Assembly (NCBI GenBank): GCA_002049455.2 | Contig: KV918761.1 | Location: 620,001-684,000 of the forward strand | Source: Porphyra umbilicalis | Taxonomy: Eukaryota > Rhodophyta > Bangiophyceae > Bangiales > Bangiaceae | Direction: 5' to 3' | DNA length: 64,000 nt | Part shown: positions 23,085 through 33,759 of the stretch, piece after piece | How the letters are laid out: every line of letters starts with the position of its first letter | Position numbering within the stretch: the stretch's first letter is position 1 | Made by a program: the position numbers and the translations under genes | The notes under the pieces: generated by a model | Told to the model about the DNA's origin: nothing | What the model saw: only the letters and a program-made list of their open reading frames with translations | The model's database searches: none

Positions 23085-23522
23085 GAACCTCAAAAAAATG
23101 GCGGTTAAAGAGAGAACGAAGGCAGAGGCGACGACACAGCATAGAATTGATGTAGGATTGGCTGTTCGACAAGTCACTGTCGTACGATTGGCTGAGAGTT
23201 GCCGCCAGCAATTTTGGAAGCCAATCAACGGCTCTTGCTGGAGTCACGCATAGCCATTGCAACCAACAACTAGATTGCCTGAGATTTCTGGGCTGCTCGC
23301 TTGGGCCTTAAGAGGGCATGGAGAGGGTTCAGGGCCAAACCTGTGATTTCTCATGAGATCAACAAATTTCTTCAGATGTCTTGAGATCCTGATGTGCGTT
23401 TCCAGTGCGCAGAGCTGCATGAGGAGACTGCGTAAGGAACTCACATCGTTCTTAGCCTTTCCATTGGTCCACGTACGCTGTTGAATGATTGCAGGAGCTC
23501 TGCAACCGCCATTTTTTCGAGG
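23085..23522 (-). mobile_element. MITE-like element, family 1, copy 3 (opposite orientation)
   Basis: Interior is the reverse complement of copies 1 and 2. Ends: CCTCAAAAAAATGGCGGTT and CAACCGCCATTTTTTCGAGG. It sits in the same host repeat as copy 2 but in the opposite orientation and about 15-20 bp away from the copy 2 insertion point. Confidence 0.7.
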
Positions 23523-24466
23523 TCAGCAATGTCCCATCACCTCATTCATTGATTGCAAATCGCGGCAATAACGGCAGCGCGGCAGTGCTTTCGTGGCGTT
23601 CGATTGACTCGGCCGAGTCGCACTCGACACAACGTCTCCCCGCAACGATAAATCCGCTTCCGTGATTGGGTTTTGTGGTCTCGGCCGCGTGACGGTCTGC
23701 GCAGCGTCCCCCCCCCCCCCACGCAACAGCGAGGCTGCCGTCGATACGAGGACTTGTCACTGGGAGACTGCGGCGAACCCATCAGGGGGTCTTCTGTCAT
23801 TAACACAGCCGCGCCCGCCACCGCCCCCCGCCCATGGTGTACCGCAACGGCCCGCAGACCTGTATTCCAAGGGACAGAAACGGGCATCCTGAACTAGTCG
23901 CCGTCAACTGCCGTGCACGTGCCCTGCCCTCTGTGGATGTTCGAGTGGCGTTCTCTGGCTCGTCCATCTCGCCACGGCTGGCCCCACAACGTAGGTGTCG
24001 CGGTCGCCTTCGGAAACGAGTCGACCCGAAGGAAACGGAAATCTGATCAGGTGACGGCGTTTTAAGCACTCTGAGGCACGTGGTGACCTGAAACATGACG
24101 GTCTCATGACGGATGATCGCCGATGATCGCCGGAACGACTGCATATTCACGCTAGAATGGACATGTAAACCTATACCGCGGCATCCAGTTAAGGACGATT
24201 GAAGGACGATCGGCCGCTCAAATGATGCCGACTGACGGGGGACACGCAGCGCCCCTCTCACGGTGATGCGAGATGTCTGGTTCCGTGAGTTTGAAAGGTC
24301 GCAACCACCAACGTCGCCTGCGCATTCCGCAAACTGATTTATACAGTAGCCTCCGTTTTCCACCAAGTACATCACGTCGCCCACAACCTTTGCTGAGCCC
24401 TTTCGTCAAGAGCTCGCCAGCCAATCACAGGCGTACACGGCGACATACCTGGCGCTCTTAGTTTAC
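23523..24466. other. Intergenic
   Basis: No gene recognised. Includes a 13-C run at 23,708-23,720. Confidence 0.45.
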
Positions 24467-25646
24467 GTGGAACTGGCTCGATGCGGACGTTGTAGGAAGT
24501 GCTCTTATTGGCCAAAACTTGACGCACTAGTATACAATTGGTATTTAGCGGTTTATGCACTCGGTCATCGCCGAGAGCCGATCACCACCACGCTGCTCGA
24601 AGAAGCAGCGACGATGATTACTGGTCGGCTCGACATTGCCGGGTTCTCTCCCCTACTTTGACCAATAAAGGGCGTGGATGGAGAAAATCGTCTACCCCCG
24701 GTGGTGGAATACTGTATTCCTGCCGACGGTGCGGGAGCGGCACAGAGCTGCGAAATGCGCTCTGAATATAGACAACTCTTCAACGGACGACGTTGAACAT
24801 ATGGCCGACGACGTCGAGATATTTTTTCTACCCCCCAACACCACGGCCGTCTATCAGCCGATGGACGCTGGCGTGATTGAGGTGCTCGAGCGCCGCTACA
24901 AACGACGTCTATCGGCTATCCTGGTGCAGCGGTTTCCCGTGCCGTTGGATCCACCTCCACCCCCCAACCGACCGCCTCGACCACCTCCAATTCGCCCCAG
25001 CCCCCCCCCATCAACCCCACCGGCTGCCCCGCCGCGCACTCCTCCGCCGCCACCATTTGGCTTCCGCGCCTAGAATGCGGCGCTGAGGGTCAACCCGACA
25101 ACGGACGTTTTGCAGGAGTACGGCGCGCCGCGGTTGGTCGGGATTGAGTTCATGGACGAGGAGACCGACGTCCAGGCACAGGCGAGCCTTTTGGCCGCCG
25201 TCTATCCCCCGCAGGACCAGGAGCCGCGACCGGCGCGGAATTGCGGACTGGCTGGGCGCGGCCAGGCCCACCTCCTGGATGCCGCAACATTTATTTCCGA
25301 GGAGTGGGACAAGTTAACGGGCGAGTCCATTGTGCACTGTTCGGTAAAGTCAACTATTTTGCCTGCTTCTATGAATGCATCTGTGGCGGCGTTGCACGCC
25401 GAGAATCGGCAAAAGTTTTCTAGTGTGGAAGATGATGTGAATGAGGTGCTTTCCCTTCTGCGCGGGACTTCTCTTGGAAAGGACGTGGTGGGGGGCGAGA
25501 CAGAGGATGACGCGCGGGAAGGCAAGCGTGGTTGGTTTGCGGCTGAGGACGAGGAGGACGCTAGCTCAGATACAGCTGATTTGATTGTATTACAACCAGG
25601 CGAGAACTTGCAGGACAAGGATGCGTCGTCTGGGGGTGAGGTTTAA
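24467..25646 (+). pseudogene. pogo/Tigger-type (Tc1/mariner superfamily, DDE) transposase, internally deleted
   Basis: Cut-and-paste transposase remnant. The 5' part (24,467-24,661) reads YWPKLDALVYNWYLAVYALG and LLEEAATMITGRLDIAGF, which matches the CENP-B/Tc5-type HTH domain that precedes the catalytic core in pogo elements. It is followed at 24,678 in another frame by the back half of the DDE core: LNIDNSSTDDVEHM (second catalytic Asp) and EIFFLPPNTTAVYQPMDAGV (the LPPNTT...QP(L/M)D signature with the third Asp). The segment that should hold the first Asp is missing, so several hundred bases were lost at the junction. A Pro-rich stretch follows, then TAG at 25,071-25,073, then in the same frame AGRGQAHLLDAATFISEEWDKL and ESIVHCSVKSTIL, matching the conserved W...(T)I..CF.K.G helix of Tigger tails, with an acidic end. 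Inactive. Confidence 0.8.
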
Positions 25647-26573
25647 CCCAAGCCGTTGAAAATGAGATGCTGAAACTGATGGGAGCTGCAGCACCCTCAG
25701 CGGGACGCGCCCTCGCAAAGAAGGGACTGGGCGGGTGAAAAACCCAGTTGGGAGTGCGAGAGGACCGAAGAGTACGGTCTTAAACGAATGCATGAAGGCA
25801 AAAGGGGGGGGCAGTCGCAGGTGGGAACATGGGCACGACTCACATATTTGCGTGGGTGGAGGGAGATGGAAGTGAAGACAGTAGTCGCGCGAGGCTCATA
25901 GTTTCTTTTGCTGGTGCGGCGACGACAGCTAGAAAACGGCGGCCGTGACTCCAGCGGGGCCCACAGTTCCACTGGCTGAGAGGAGGTGGAAGTGGAGAAG
26001 GCAAATGGTCGGCGACAACCCGCGGAGGGGCCATTTTCAGGCTTTCTCAAGCGTGGCCACTGTGGATGAACGGAACTACGACGCGAGCGAGGCTCAGGGT
26101 CGCGCTGTCCGGCTGGGGAACGTAGGAGAGTAGATGGGTTACAAGGCAGAGCTTTATGGCTGGACGCATCACTGGGTAGAACTCTGCGGGCTGAGTATAG
26201 TCCCGCGCCGCAGGTACATACGTCAAAACCCCACCAGAAGCATTTGATACTGCCCAGGGCCTCCCCCACACAAAGAGAAAGCCCACACTTTTCCACGTCA
26301 ACTGCCTTCCTCCGGCCAATCCCCCTCTCCCACCTCCTTGTCATGTCCCTCGTCGCGCACAACCCCTTCGCCTGAGGAAAAGTACGTTGAAAGCCTGAGC
26401 CCTTCCGGTGCGCTCGCTGCTGTCGCTTCTGTGAATGGGGAAAGAAGAAGGCAAAAACGATGTCGCACACGTTGCAGACACGTACACATATTAAATGAAA
26501 ACGTGTCTATAGTTGCTTATTGGGGCAGAGTCCAGTGCGGAAACAACAACGACAAACCCAACAAGCGATGAGT
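25647..26573. other. Intergenic
   Basis: No gene recognised. A 257-codon minus-strand ORF (25,697-26,470) has no motif and mixed composition; I do not call it. Confidence 0.45.
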
Positions 26574-27152
26574 ATTGCAGATCCCCAAATTTTGTCCTGC
26601 TGGATAGAGACTGACTGTCGGACCGACTCTCTCCACCAATCAGATGCGGCCCTGGGACTGACTTTGTGCTCCTGATTGCTTACATAGGCCCATACAGCCT
26701 GGAAATCAACGTCAGCCCCTGTTTTTTTGTGCACTTCTGGCAAGGAGACAGAAGAAAATCTCAAGATCTCTCGTCGGCAGCTTGCTCCGTGTCAAGAAAA
26801 TCGAATCAATCGGCAACAAACAGTGAGTTCTGCTAGATGCAAGGTCTTGGCACCGAATGCGGGCTTTCTTTTTGACATCGATGCCTTCTTACTGTCGTTT
26901 CATTGCTGTCTTCCCAATTTTGGCCGATGTGATCACAGTCAAGAAGGGGTCAGGGTCAACTGCCCATTGGTCAATCGACTTTATCCGGCTGAGTGGATGG
27001 CTGAGACGCTGTTTCACACTGTTGATCACCCCTCTTGACATCGAAGGGATCGGCCAAAGTTGGGAAGACAGCAATAGACCAATAGAGTGAAGTTGTTCTC
27101 AGTCAATCTTTGTCTCTGTCCCCCAAGACAAAATTTGGGGATCAGCAATACG
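26574..27152 (+). mobile_element. MITE-like element, family 2, with ~45-bp inverted ends
   Basis: Left end GTATTGCAGATCCCCAAATT then TTGTCC and AGAGACTGACTG. The right end, read on the other strand, is GTATTGCTGATCCCCAAATT then TTGTCTTG and AGAGACAAAGATTGACTG. Length about 580 bp and non-coding. A truncated reverse copy is at 15,300-15,640. Part of its interior (CATTGCTGTCTTCCCAA, GGCCGAT) also resembles 39,500-39,550. Confidence 0.75.
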
Positions 27153-27954
27153 TCCCTGAAGATTCAAGATCCTTCCGGTAAGTCCAAATCTCGTTATTGG
27201 GGCGGCGACATCTTGGGGCCGGTGCTTCCCCAACTCGGGTCGGAATGGGTCGGAGGTGACACCAAGAATGTCTCTGCCCCAACAATCGCTGCCCTCTCAT
27301 TGGTCAGACGCACAAAGAGGACGGGTAAAACTATGTGAAAGCATGTCTCCCTCGAGGACCCACTCTCATTGGCCTTTGCCGAATAATTCAAAAGCAGGCT
27401 CGCGGTGCCTGCCATCAGCCGCCGGCACCATGGCAAAGGTTGAAGGGTGCGCGGCCTTGCGTCAAACTCAAAAAGACATAGTCGCGCGGCTCGTGAGCTC
27501 TGTCACCTTTCTTAAGGGCATTACAGTGCGACTGAATGATACGCACTGGCCTCTCGCGCCACGGATCGTCGCAATATCTCATTCTGAGAAACACAACGAG
27601 TTCGATGCGCGTTGCTGCTTTCCTCAACTTGCCGGGACCGGGCCGTCAAACGCCTACAGCGAGCTCCTTCCACAAAAAGTGCGCGTAGACTCTCACCAGC
27701 CACCGGCCTTTCTATACCTATCAGGGAGCTCAAGTCTGACGATACTGGCCTGTCGTGCCGAATCGTTGACCACTCACGGCTCACTCGTCATCTTCTCGAG
27801 TGCACGTCTCGCGCTTCTCGCCAGCACCATGGAGGCTATGCTGGCTCTTTCGCTGTGGGGGGGGTTCGTTGATACAGACATTATCGAGGTGGGTGCGTCG
27901 TTGGCTGGCGCGTTGAGCATGATCCTGAGCACGTAGGCGCGCCGGCGCTCGTAG
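27153..27954. other. Intergenic
   Basis: Only a 226-codon plus ORF (27,256-27,936) without recognisable motifs, overlapped by similar-sized minus ORFs. Not called. Confidence 0.35.
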
Positions 27955-29600
27955 CGAATATCCAGGAAGCAGAACGACCAGGGATCCCTGCGTGGTCGGG
28001 CGCCCAACCGCCATCGTGACTTTGCACTCGGCTTGCAGTGCATTTTGCGTGATTACTTTGTGTTGGATGGAGCTCTCCCTGTGTACAGGGAGAAACGTTC
28101 TCAGCGCCGCTTCCAAGTTCCACGGGCAGTATTCATGAGCGTCCACCAAGCGGTCAAAGACCGCTTGTACTGGCGTCAGCGTGTAAATGCAACTAGAAAG
28201 CCGCAATCTCATCCGCTTCAGTAGCTGGTGGGCGCACTCCTCGTCATTGCCTACGGTGTGTCATATGGCCGCTGCGATGAGTACGCGCGCCTGTCACGCT
28301 CCACGATCGCCGTGGCTACCAAGAAGCTGATGCAGTTCATTGTGGAGAATTTTGGGCCGTCCTCTCTGCGGGCGCCGACGTCAGCGCAGGTGCAGCACAT
28401 TCTCACCCGCAACGCGCGACGGGAGATGCCGGGTTGTTTTGGGTTGATGGATTGCTCCCACTGGAAGTGGAAGAACTGACCTAATGGGCTGTCCGTTACG
28501 TACCAGGACCGAAAGGGGCATAGGACTATTGTTTTGAAGACCGTGCTCGATGAAGATATGTGGGTGTATCAACTTTTTATGGGGTGCCTTGGAAGACTGA
28601 ATGACGTCAACGTGATGTATCAGTCCCCAATGTACCTTGAAATTGAGTCTGGTGCTTGGCCTCCCCGCAACGTTTCGTACACTGTCAATGGCAACACCCG
28701 CCACCTGTCATACAACCTACTCGATGGCATATATCCTCGTTTCGCCATTTCGATTCCCCCTACGCACAGCCCTTCACCGAAGAGCAGCTGACATTCAACC
28801 GAGTGCAAAAAGCACTGAGAAAGGACGTCGGGAGGCTCCACGCGGTGCTAATGGCGCGCTTCCACATCATGTCACACCCGAGCCGCTTCGGTAGCGTGAA
28901 GCAAATTATCATCACGACTTAGGGGAAGGCCATCTTGCACCATTTGGTCACCAACTGCCATCGTGACGGCTACGTGACCAGGTCGCAAATGGCAGCTGCG
29001 GCGGCAGGCGGCGTCTGTGCGGCGGCCGTAGGTGGCGAGGCAGTTAGCAGTGGCGAAGTGGGGGGGCGGGGGACGGGGGCGCCGCCAACGACACTGCCGC
29101 AGGCGGCGATGCGTGCGGCGGTGGTTGCGCGGCGGCTGGCGGCGGGGAGCTCCGGGAGGGGGGTAACGGGGACGCCGCCGACGGCGCCACCGCAGGCGGC
29201 GATGCGGGCGGCGATGGTTGCGCAGCAGCTGGCGGCGCGGGGCTCGAGAAACGGGGCAATGGGGGCGCCGCCGACGACGCCGCCGCAGGCGGCGCTTCGG
29301 GTGGCGGCGGTGGCGCGGCGGAGTGTAGCGGGGGGCTTGGGCTTGGGGGGGGGGAAGTGGCACCGGAGCGGCGGGCGCGTCTGTGGGCGCAATTGGTGCC
29401 GCGGTTGTTGCCGGCGCTGGCGTCCCTGAGCATTCGGTCGTGGCGTCCTTGGTTGGTCTTGCTGGAGTGGCGCCGATGGGTGACTCTTGGCAGCACTTTG
29501 TTTCGTCGGCGGAGGCGCGGGACTCAGTCGCACACGATGCGCTCCGCTCAGACCTGACCAAGCACACGCTGGTGGAACGTGGCACCGTGCTCCGACCGTG
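27955..29600 (+). pseudogene. PIF/Harbinger transposase (DDE_Tnp_4/plant-transposase type), decayed
   Basis: Cut-and-paste nuclease of a Harbinger element. In order: ILRDYFVLDGALPVY and RRFQVPRAVF (typical N-terminal DYF...F RRRF helix); SHPLQ, TAG at 28,222, LVGALLVIAYGVSYGRCDEY (family PLQ...LAYG...DEY block); PGCFGLMDCSHWKWKN (first catalytic Asp), then TGA at 28,477 where the family has Cys; LGRLNDVNVMYQSPMY (second Asp). Near 28,755 a C-run indel moves the frame; RVQKALRKDVGRLHAVLMAR follows, in which the usual RKDVER glutamate, the third catalytic residue, is Gly (GGG). After a TAG at 28,920 comes a 31-residue repeat expansion, and then in another frame EARDSVAHDALRSDLTKHTL, matching the conserved RD...H..L..DL..H tail. 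Dead copy: three nonsense codons, frameshifts and a lost catalytic residue. Confidence 0.85.
29060..29345 (+). repeat. 93-bp tandem repeat inside the transposase tail
   Basis: Three units spaced exactly 93 bp (CTGCCGCAGG at 29,094, CCACCGCAGG at 29,187, CCGCCGCAGG at 29,280), encoding 31-residue units around PPTxPPQAAMRAAVVARRLA. Confidence 0.85.
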
Positions 29601-31643
29601 CCTTGGGTACTGGATTCTTTTCTTCTTTCTTCCTGTGTGCAGGGGGGAGTGCTGCACGCTGGCCGGCTTCTCTGTTTATCTTCTTTTTTTTGGTCTGACG
29701 ATGGATGGGCCTCTCCGCGTGTACTTCAATTGGCCAATGAAAATTATTCTCCGCGAGAACTCTGTCACCGATTCAGCACAGAGATGCCATACAGAAATTC
29801 GAGATTGGCTGAAATCGTATAGGAACTGATATGACAAACTTTCCAATTTATGCTAATGCATGTTATCGAAATCCCCTCGCCAGAAGTTGCTCGGCTGCCG
29901 ACGGCGCGGTCACCTCACCCCCAGGCGCGTTCTTCGGCTGTTGTCCGACTCCAGCGCTGCCACTTTATTTGAATCGTAGTGCCGTAGTTGTTCGTTGTTC
30001 ATCCCTGAAAGCATATCGGATGGAGTTGGGACGCACTTCAAGAAGACAAGCTGCGGGCAGACTTCGATTAACATGAATCGTTTTTGGCACAGTCACGAAA
30101 ATACGACATTCACGCAACTGTCTGGGCGGCAGGACTTGACTCAGGACTCTGAGGTACGTTCTTTTCTACGAAATGCGGCCCGTACTAAACTATTCGCAGT
30201 CACATGAGTTTGAAATCTCTGGGTCTGCCACGGAGGCTGGGGAGGACCGAATTGCCTGGAAGCATGTAGGTTGCCTGTCGCGCATGGCCGACTCGGCATC
30301 ATCTCTGGCAGTTGGTTGACTACTTCAAGGCGCGCGCGCCCCTCCTGTCGCCACCGCCGCACAGTCGTCGTCGGTCATTGCCGCCGCCACCAGCGGCGAC
30401 CACCGGCAGGCCGGCCGCCCAACGCCCGACGTATGCACCTTCGTGTCCGCCTGCCGCTAGTTTGCCACGCGCTCGGCTTCTGGCTTTTTCTACGGCAGCC
30501 GATGTGTGCTCACCGCTTTCAATCTCGCGAGGAGGCGGGGTGGCCGCCGCGGATGGCCAGCGAATAAATCTTCCTTTCGTGCTTTTCGCCACTCCCGTAC
30601 TGAGAGTGGCGGCTTGGGGCGCCACCCGGCCGGTCGCGTCCGGTGGCGCAGTCGCCGCGTGGGTGCTACCGACAGCGGCGCCTCGGCAAGCCTTTCCCTT
30701 CCCCGCCAGGCTACTGTCACCGCCCGCGCCAGCTGATCGGCGGGCGGCGCCACCGGCCCCTAGATTGTCCGAGTCGCGGGGGTCGCCCACCGTCACCACC
30801 GGTACGCTTGCCGCAAGAACGCAGCTGATCTCCGCGCTGGCGGTTGTAGCCGGCGCTGGCGGCTTTCGTCGGCGTCGGCGCGTGACTGAAACGCGTCGAG
30901 CTGGTCGGCCATGCTCAGCTCGGAACGTTCGGTCACGCCGATGCGGCGGCGCCCACTGTGGGCGCGGATCCCGCCAGCTCGTTCCTGCATGCAGCCACTC
31001 CCAGCGACGCGTTTGTTACTGGGGGCAAGAGCTAGGCGCTGCTTGCCCGCCATCAGTGATGCCGCACTATGCACCGCGGCACGCCGTGCTGGAGCTGTGA
31101 TCGTCCCTGAATGTGGGGAGTGCAAACGAAACAAACACATGGGTGGCAACTTTAGCGACAGTGCCAGCCGCCGCTGCGTGCCAGGCTTGGCGGTGGCCGC
31201 CGACGCTGGATGCGCTCGCGCTGCGTTTTGGGGGCAGGGGATGTAGTAGGATAGGGGTGGGACAGGATGCGCGCGTGACTCGCTTTGAGGGGGGAGGGGG
31301 ACAAATCGTCGCTTGCTAACCAGAAAACGCCAGCTCCTTGATTGATGACCCGCCCCGCCCACATGCCGGGCAACAAAGTGGCGGCGCAGCTCCCGCGCGC
31401 GCTTTTTGGCATGCCGCGACTTGTGTGTGCGCAGCGATGGGGGCCGTGGACGCGCGCTGCTGGCATGGTCGTCGCGAAGTCCACTGCCACCGCCAAGGCA
31501 GTCGAAGAAAATGGCGGTACCTTCCTCTTTCAGTTCCAGTTCGCCAAAAACGCGTTGCGCACGACGCAAAGAAGCACGATTTGTGCTGTTTCCAGTCCCA
31601 TGTACGACGCGTCGCCAATGATAGATCGGATCTGAGAAACACT
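29601..31643. other. Intergenic, GC-rich, no supported gene
   Basis: Both strands carry overlapping ORFs of 160-290 codons (for example minus 30,793-31,656 and plus 30,312-31,100) with no recognised motif and typical GC-rich shadow composition. I cannot decide between them. Confidence 0.4.
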
Positions 31644-31801
31644 CACAGCAAGTCACAGCAGTTCACAGCAGCTCACAGTACAGAATTTAAAATTGCTGTA
31701 ATCGCCCTCGCCTCTCAGAGAGCCATCTAGAAGCCCTCAGCATGTAATTTTATTTTAAAGCACAGTCACAGCACGCTCACAGCATGCTGCAACTTGCTGT
31801 G
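31644..31801. mobile_element. Short foldback sequence with CACAGC repeats
   Basis: CACAGCAAGT at 31,644-31,653 is exactly complementary to ACTTGCTGTG at 31,792-31,801. Four 10-bp CACAGC-type direct repeats follow the left end and further copies precede the right end, as in short MITEs with subterminal repeats. About 160 bp, non-coding. Confidence 0.45.
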
Positions 31802-32151
31802 GAACTTGCTCGGATCCGATCATTCTGTGGCAACGCGACATACCACCGATTCTCGGCTGCTCAATCTGTCTTATCGTCCGTGTGCCATGCTCTTCTGCCC
31901 CTAGGGGCTCGTAAGCGGAATGCGCGCCATTTTGGGGACGGCAGTGAGACCGGGAGTTGAAAACATTCTCTCACTTTGACCATACAAATTTGGTCTGACG
32001 GATGGCTCTCACGTCGACGGCTGCAGCAGACAAGCACAGAAAAAGAACAAGCAGAGGAGTAGTGAACTAAATGCATACAGCAGAAACAAGAACACCCGGC
32101 GCCTATCAACGAGAACAAACGGCTCAGGAAAAGGCACCTCTCGTTCCATCA
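31802..32151. other. Spacer
   Basis: No gene seen. Confidence 0.4.
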
Positions 32152-32538
32152 GTCATCGGCACTGCCCTCTATTGCATCCTCGAGGACTTTCAAAGTGTCT
32201 CTGGCAGCATCGCTGCCCTCGCCATCGTTCTCAAACTGGCTTGGCATCTGCATCAGGGCTGCGTCTGCCGTTGTGACCCATTAAGGCGCGGACTTGGCCC
32301 GCGCCCACATCGGAGGCTCGTTGAGCTCCGCCACCAAAGCTGACCGGCGCTCGAATGGCGCGCCGGGGACTGCTGCCACCGTCGGTGCCAGCGCTTGGGC
32401 CGCGGGTGGCCGCCCCACAACGCCAGCGAGGTCAATGATAGTGGCAAATGCCTTGTTAATGGAGGCAGCCGCGGAGCGCTCATTGGCCGCCGAAAGGCAC
32501 TGACCGACTGGTGACCGTGCCGCAGGTGGCTTTGACAC
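32152..32538 (-). pseudogene. C-terminal fragment of an unknown protein
   Basis: The minus frame reads NERSAAASINKAFATIIDLA and EPPMWARAKSAP, then TAA at 32,281, then WVTTADAALMQMPSQFEN and an acidic end (EGSDAARDTLKVLEDAIEG) to TGA near 32,152. The composition after the TAA looks like a genuine protein C-terminus. Upstream coding continues in another frame (about 32,540-32,640, IDEADVRPLWKRNLVA), suggesting a frameshift. Family not recognised. Confidence 0.3.
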
Positions 32539-32539
32539 A

Positions 32540-33519
32540 CGTCGCGACTAGATTCCTTTTCCAAAGCGGGCGCACGTCCGCCTCGTCGATGGCAATGGCC
32601 CATCCGGCAAGCGAGCCACAGATGTGGATGCCAATTATTGCGCAAACCAAATTTCTCTGCTCCCCTGAAGCTGCATGTCTATGAACAAGAAAGTGCCCCC
32701 ACGTGGAACGACAACATCTTGTTTTTCGTGCTATTGTGACCAGCACAGCACAAAAGCCCATTTCCGCGCTGTTTTCTTTGCAAAAGCCGCAGATGGAACA
32801 AGAAGTTGCGGTCGTGCAGCCCAGCAGATGCAGCAGATGTCACCATGAAAGTGGCCGGAGGAAGCCATATCCTACCGCCCTCCCCACTGAGACAGGACAA
32901 TGAAAGGCAGCATGAGAGCGGGCCTGAAAATCAATGACCGCGCCATACAGCGTCCCGATATCGACTTGTTTCCTCTAGGATGCTTGCCAGCCATGCGCGA
33001 GTGCAGACCACGTGCCAATGGCATGGTTCCGATCCATCGGTCACGCTGAAGGAAATGGGGCATCCGGTCCCTTGAGGACCAGGAGAAGCTTAGTGCGTCG
33101 CAAGTGTCAGACCGCAATTGGGATTCTTTCGTTCAAGAAGCCCCGAAGGTAACAAAGTTTTGTAATGTCGCAGTGTACCCAATTTTGGCCGATCCGAACA
33201 AGAGGAGGAACACATGACGGATTTACATCTTGGTATACAACTTGTCGGTTCTCAAGTAGGGCGCATGAACCAAGCCGATATCATTTGAAAGCAAACTTGT
33301 TCAGATTTGAAGACCAGGTGCGTTCTCGTCATTCACGACGACGACAACCAAGCGGGTCGTCGTGTACGTCCACCATGAGGCGGTTTGTGTTGTGCCACTG
33401 ACCGCGCCGTGGTGTCTTCGATCATCCGAGCTGTCACGAGCTGGTCACCATCTGAGCCACTGGAGTGCGCGTGGTTTATTCTCATCATGGCACCTGGGGC
33501 CGCGGCTGCGCGCATCGCG
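32540..33519. other. Intergenic
   Basis: Apart from the frameshifted upstream piece of the preceding fragment, no gene is recognised. Confidence 0.4.
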
Positions 33520-33525
33520 TGATGG

Positions 33526-33600
33526 TACGTACTGGTAATAAGAATTTTCGTACCGGTCCTATTAGGTACAGCGCTCCTGGTACCAGGCCATTCTTATTGC
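33526..33600. other. Imperfect foldback
   Basis: AATAAGAAT (33,537-33,545) pairs with ATTCTTATT (33,590-33,598); between them lie several GGTAC-centred palindromes (GGTACC, CGTACCGG, TGGTACCA). It may be a remnant of inverted transposon ends. Confidence 0.35.
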
Positions 33601-33759
33601 GCCCCGCAATATCTGCAGGTTTACTTCATCGCTGTCAATGAGAGGAGAACGCAATCGAATGACGAGAGTTAAATCCCGCTCTTTTAGCTCATTTTCTTTC
33701 TGCTTGTCGTTAATTCGCCTGTTCGCTCTATTTCCTTCCTTCAAGCTTTTTTCCACAGC

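Noticed and set aside
18876-23522. A single invertible segment between MITE ends
   Set aside because: The position of the shared word ACCGAA(A/T)TTGTAT relative to the MITE differs between the two loci, which favours two separate insertions.
30312-31656. Genes of 260-290 codons on both strands
   Set aside because: They overlap each other, lack motifs and have the Arg/Ala/Pro shadow composition of GC-rich non-coding DNA.
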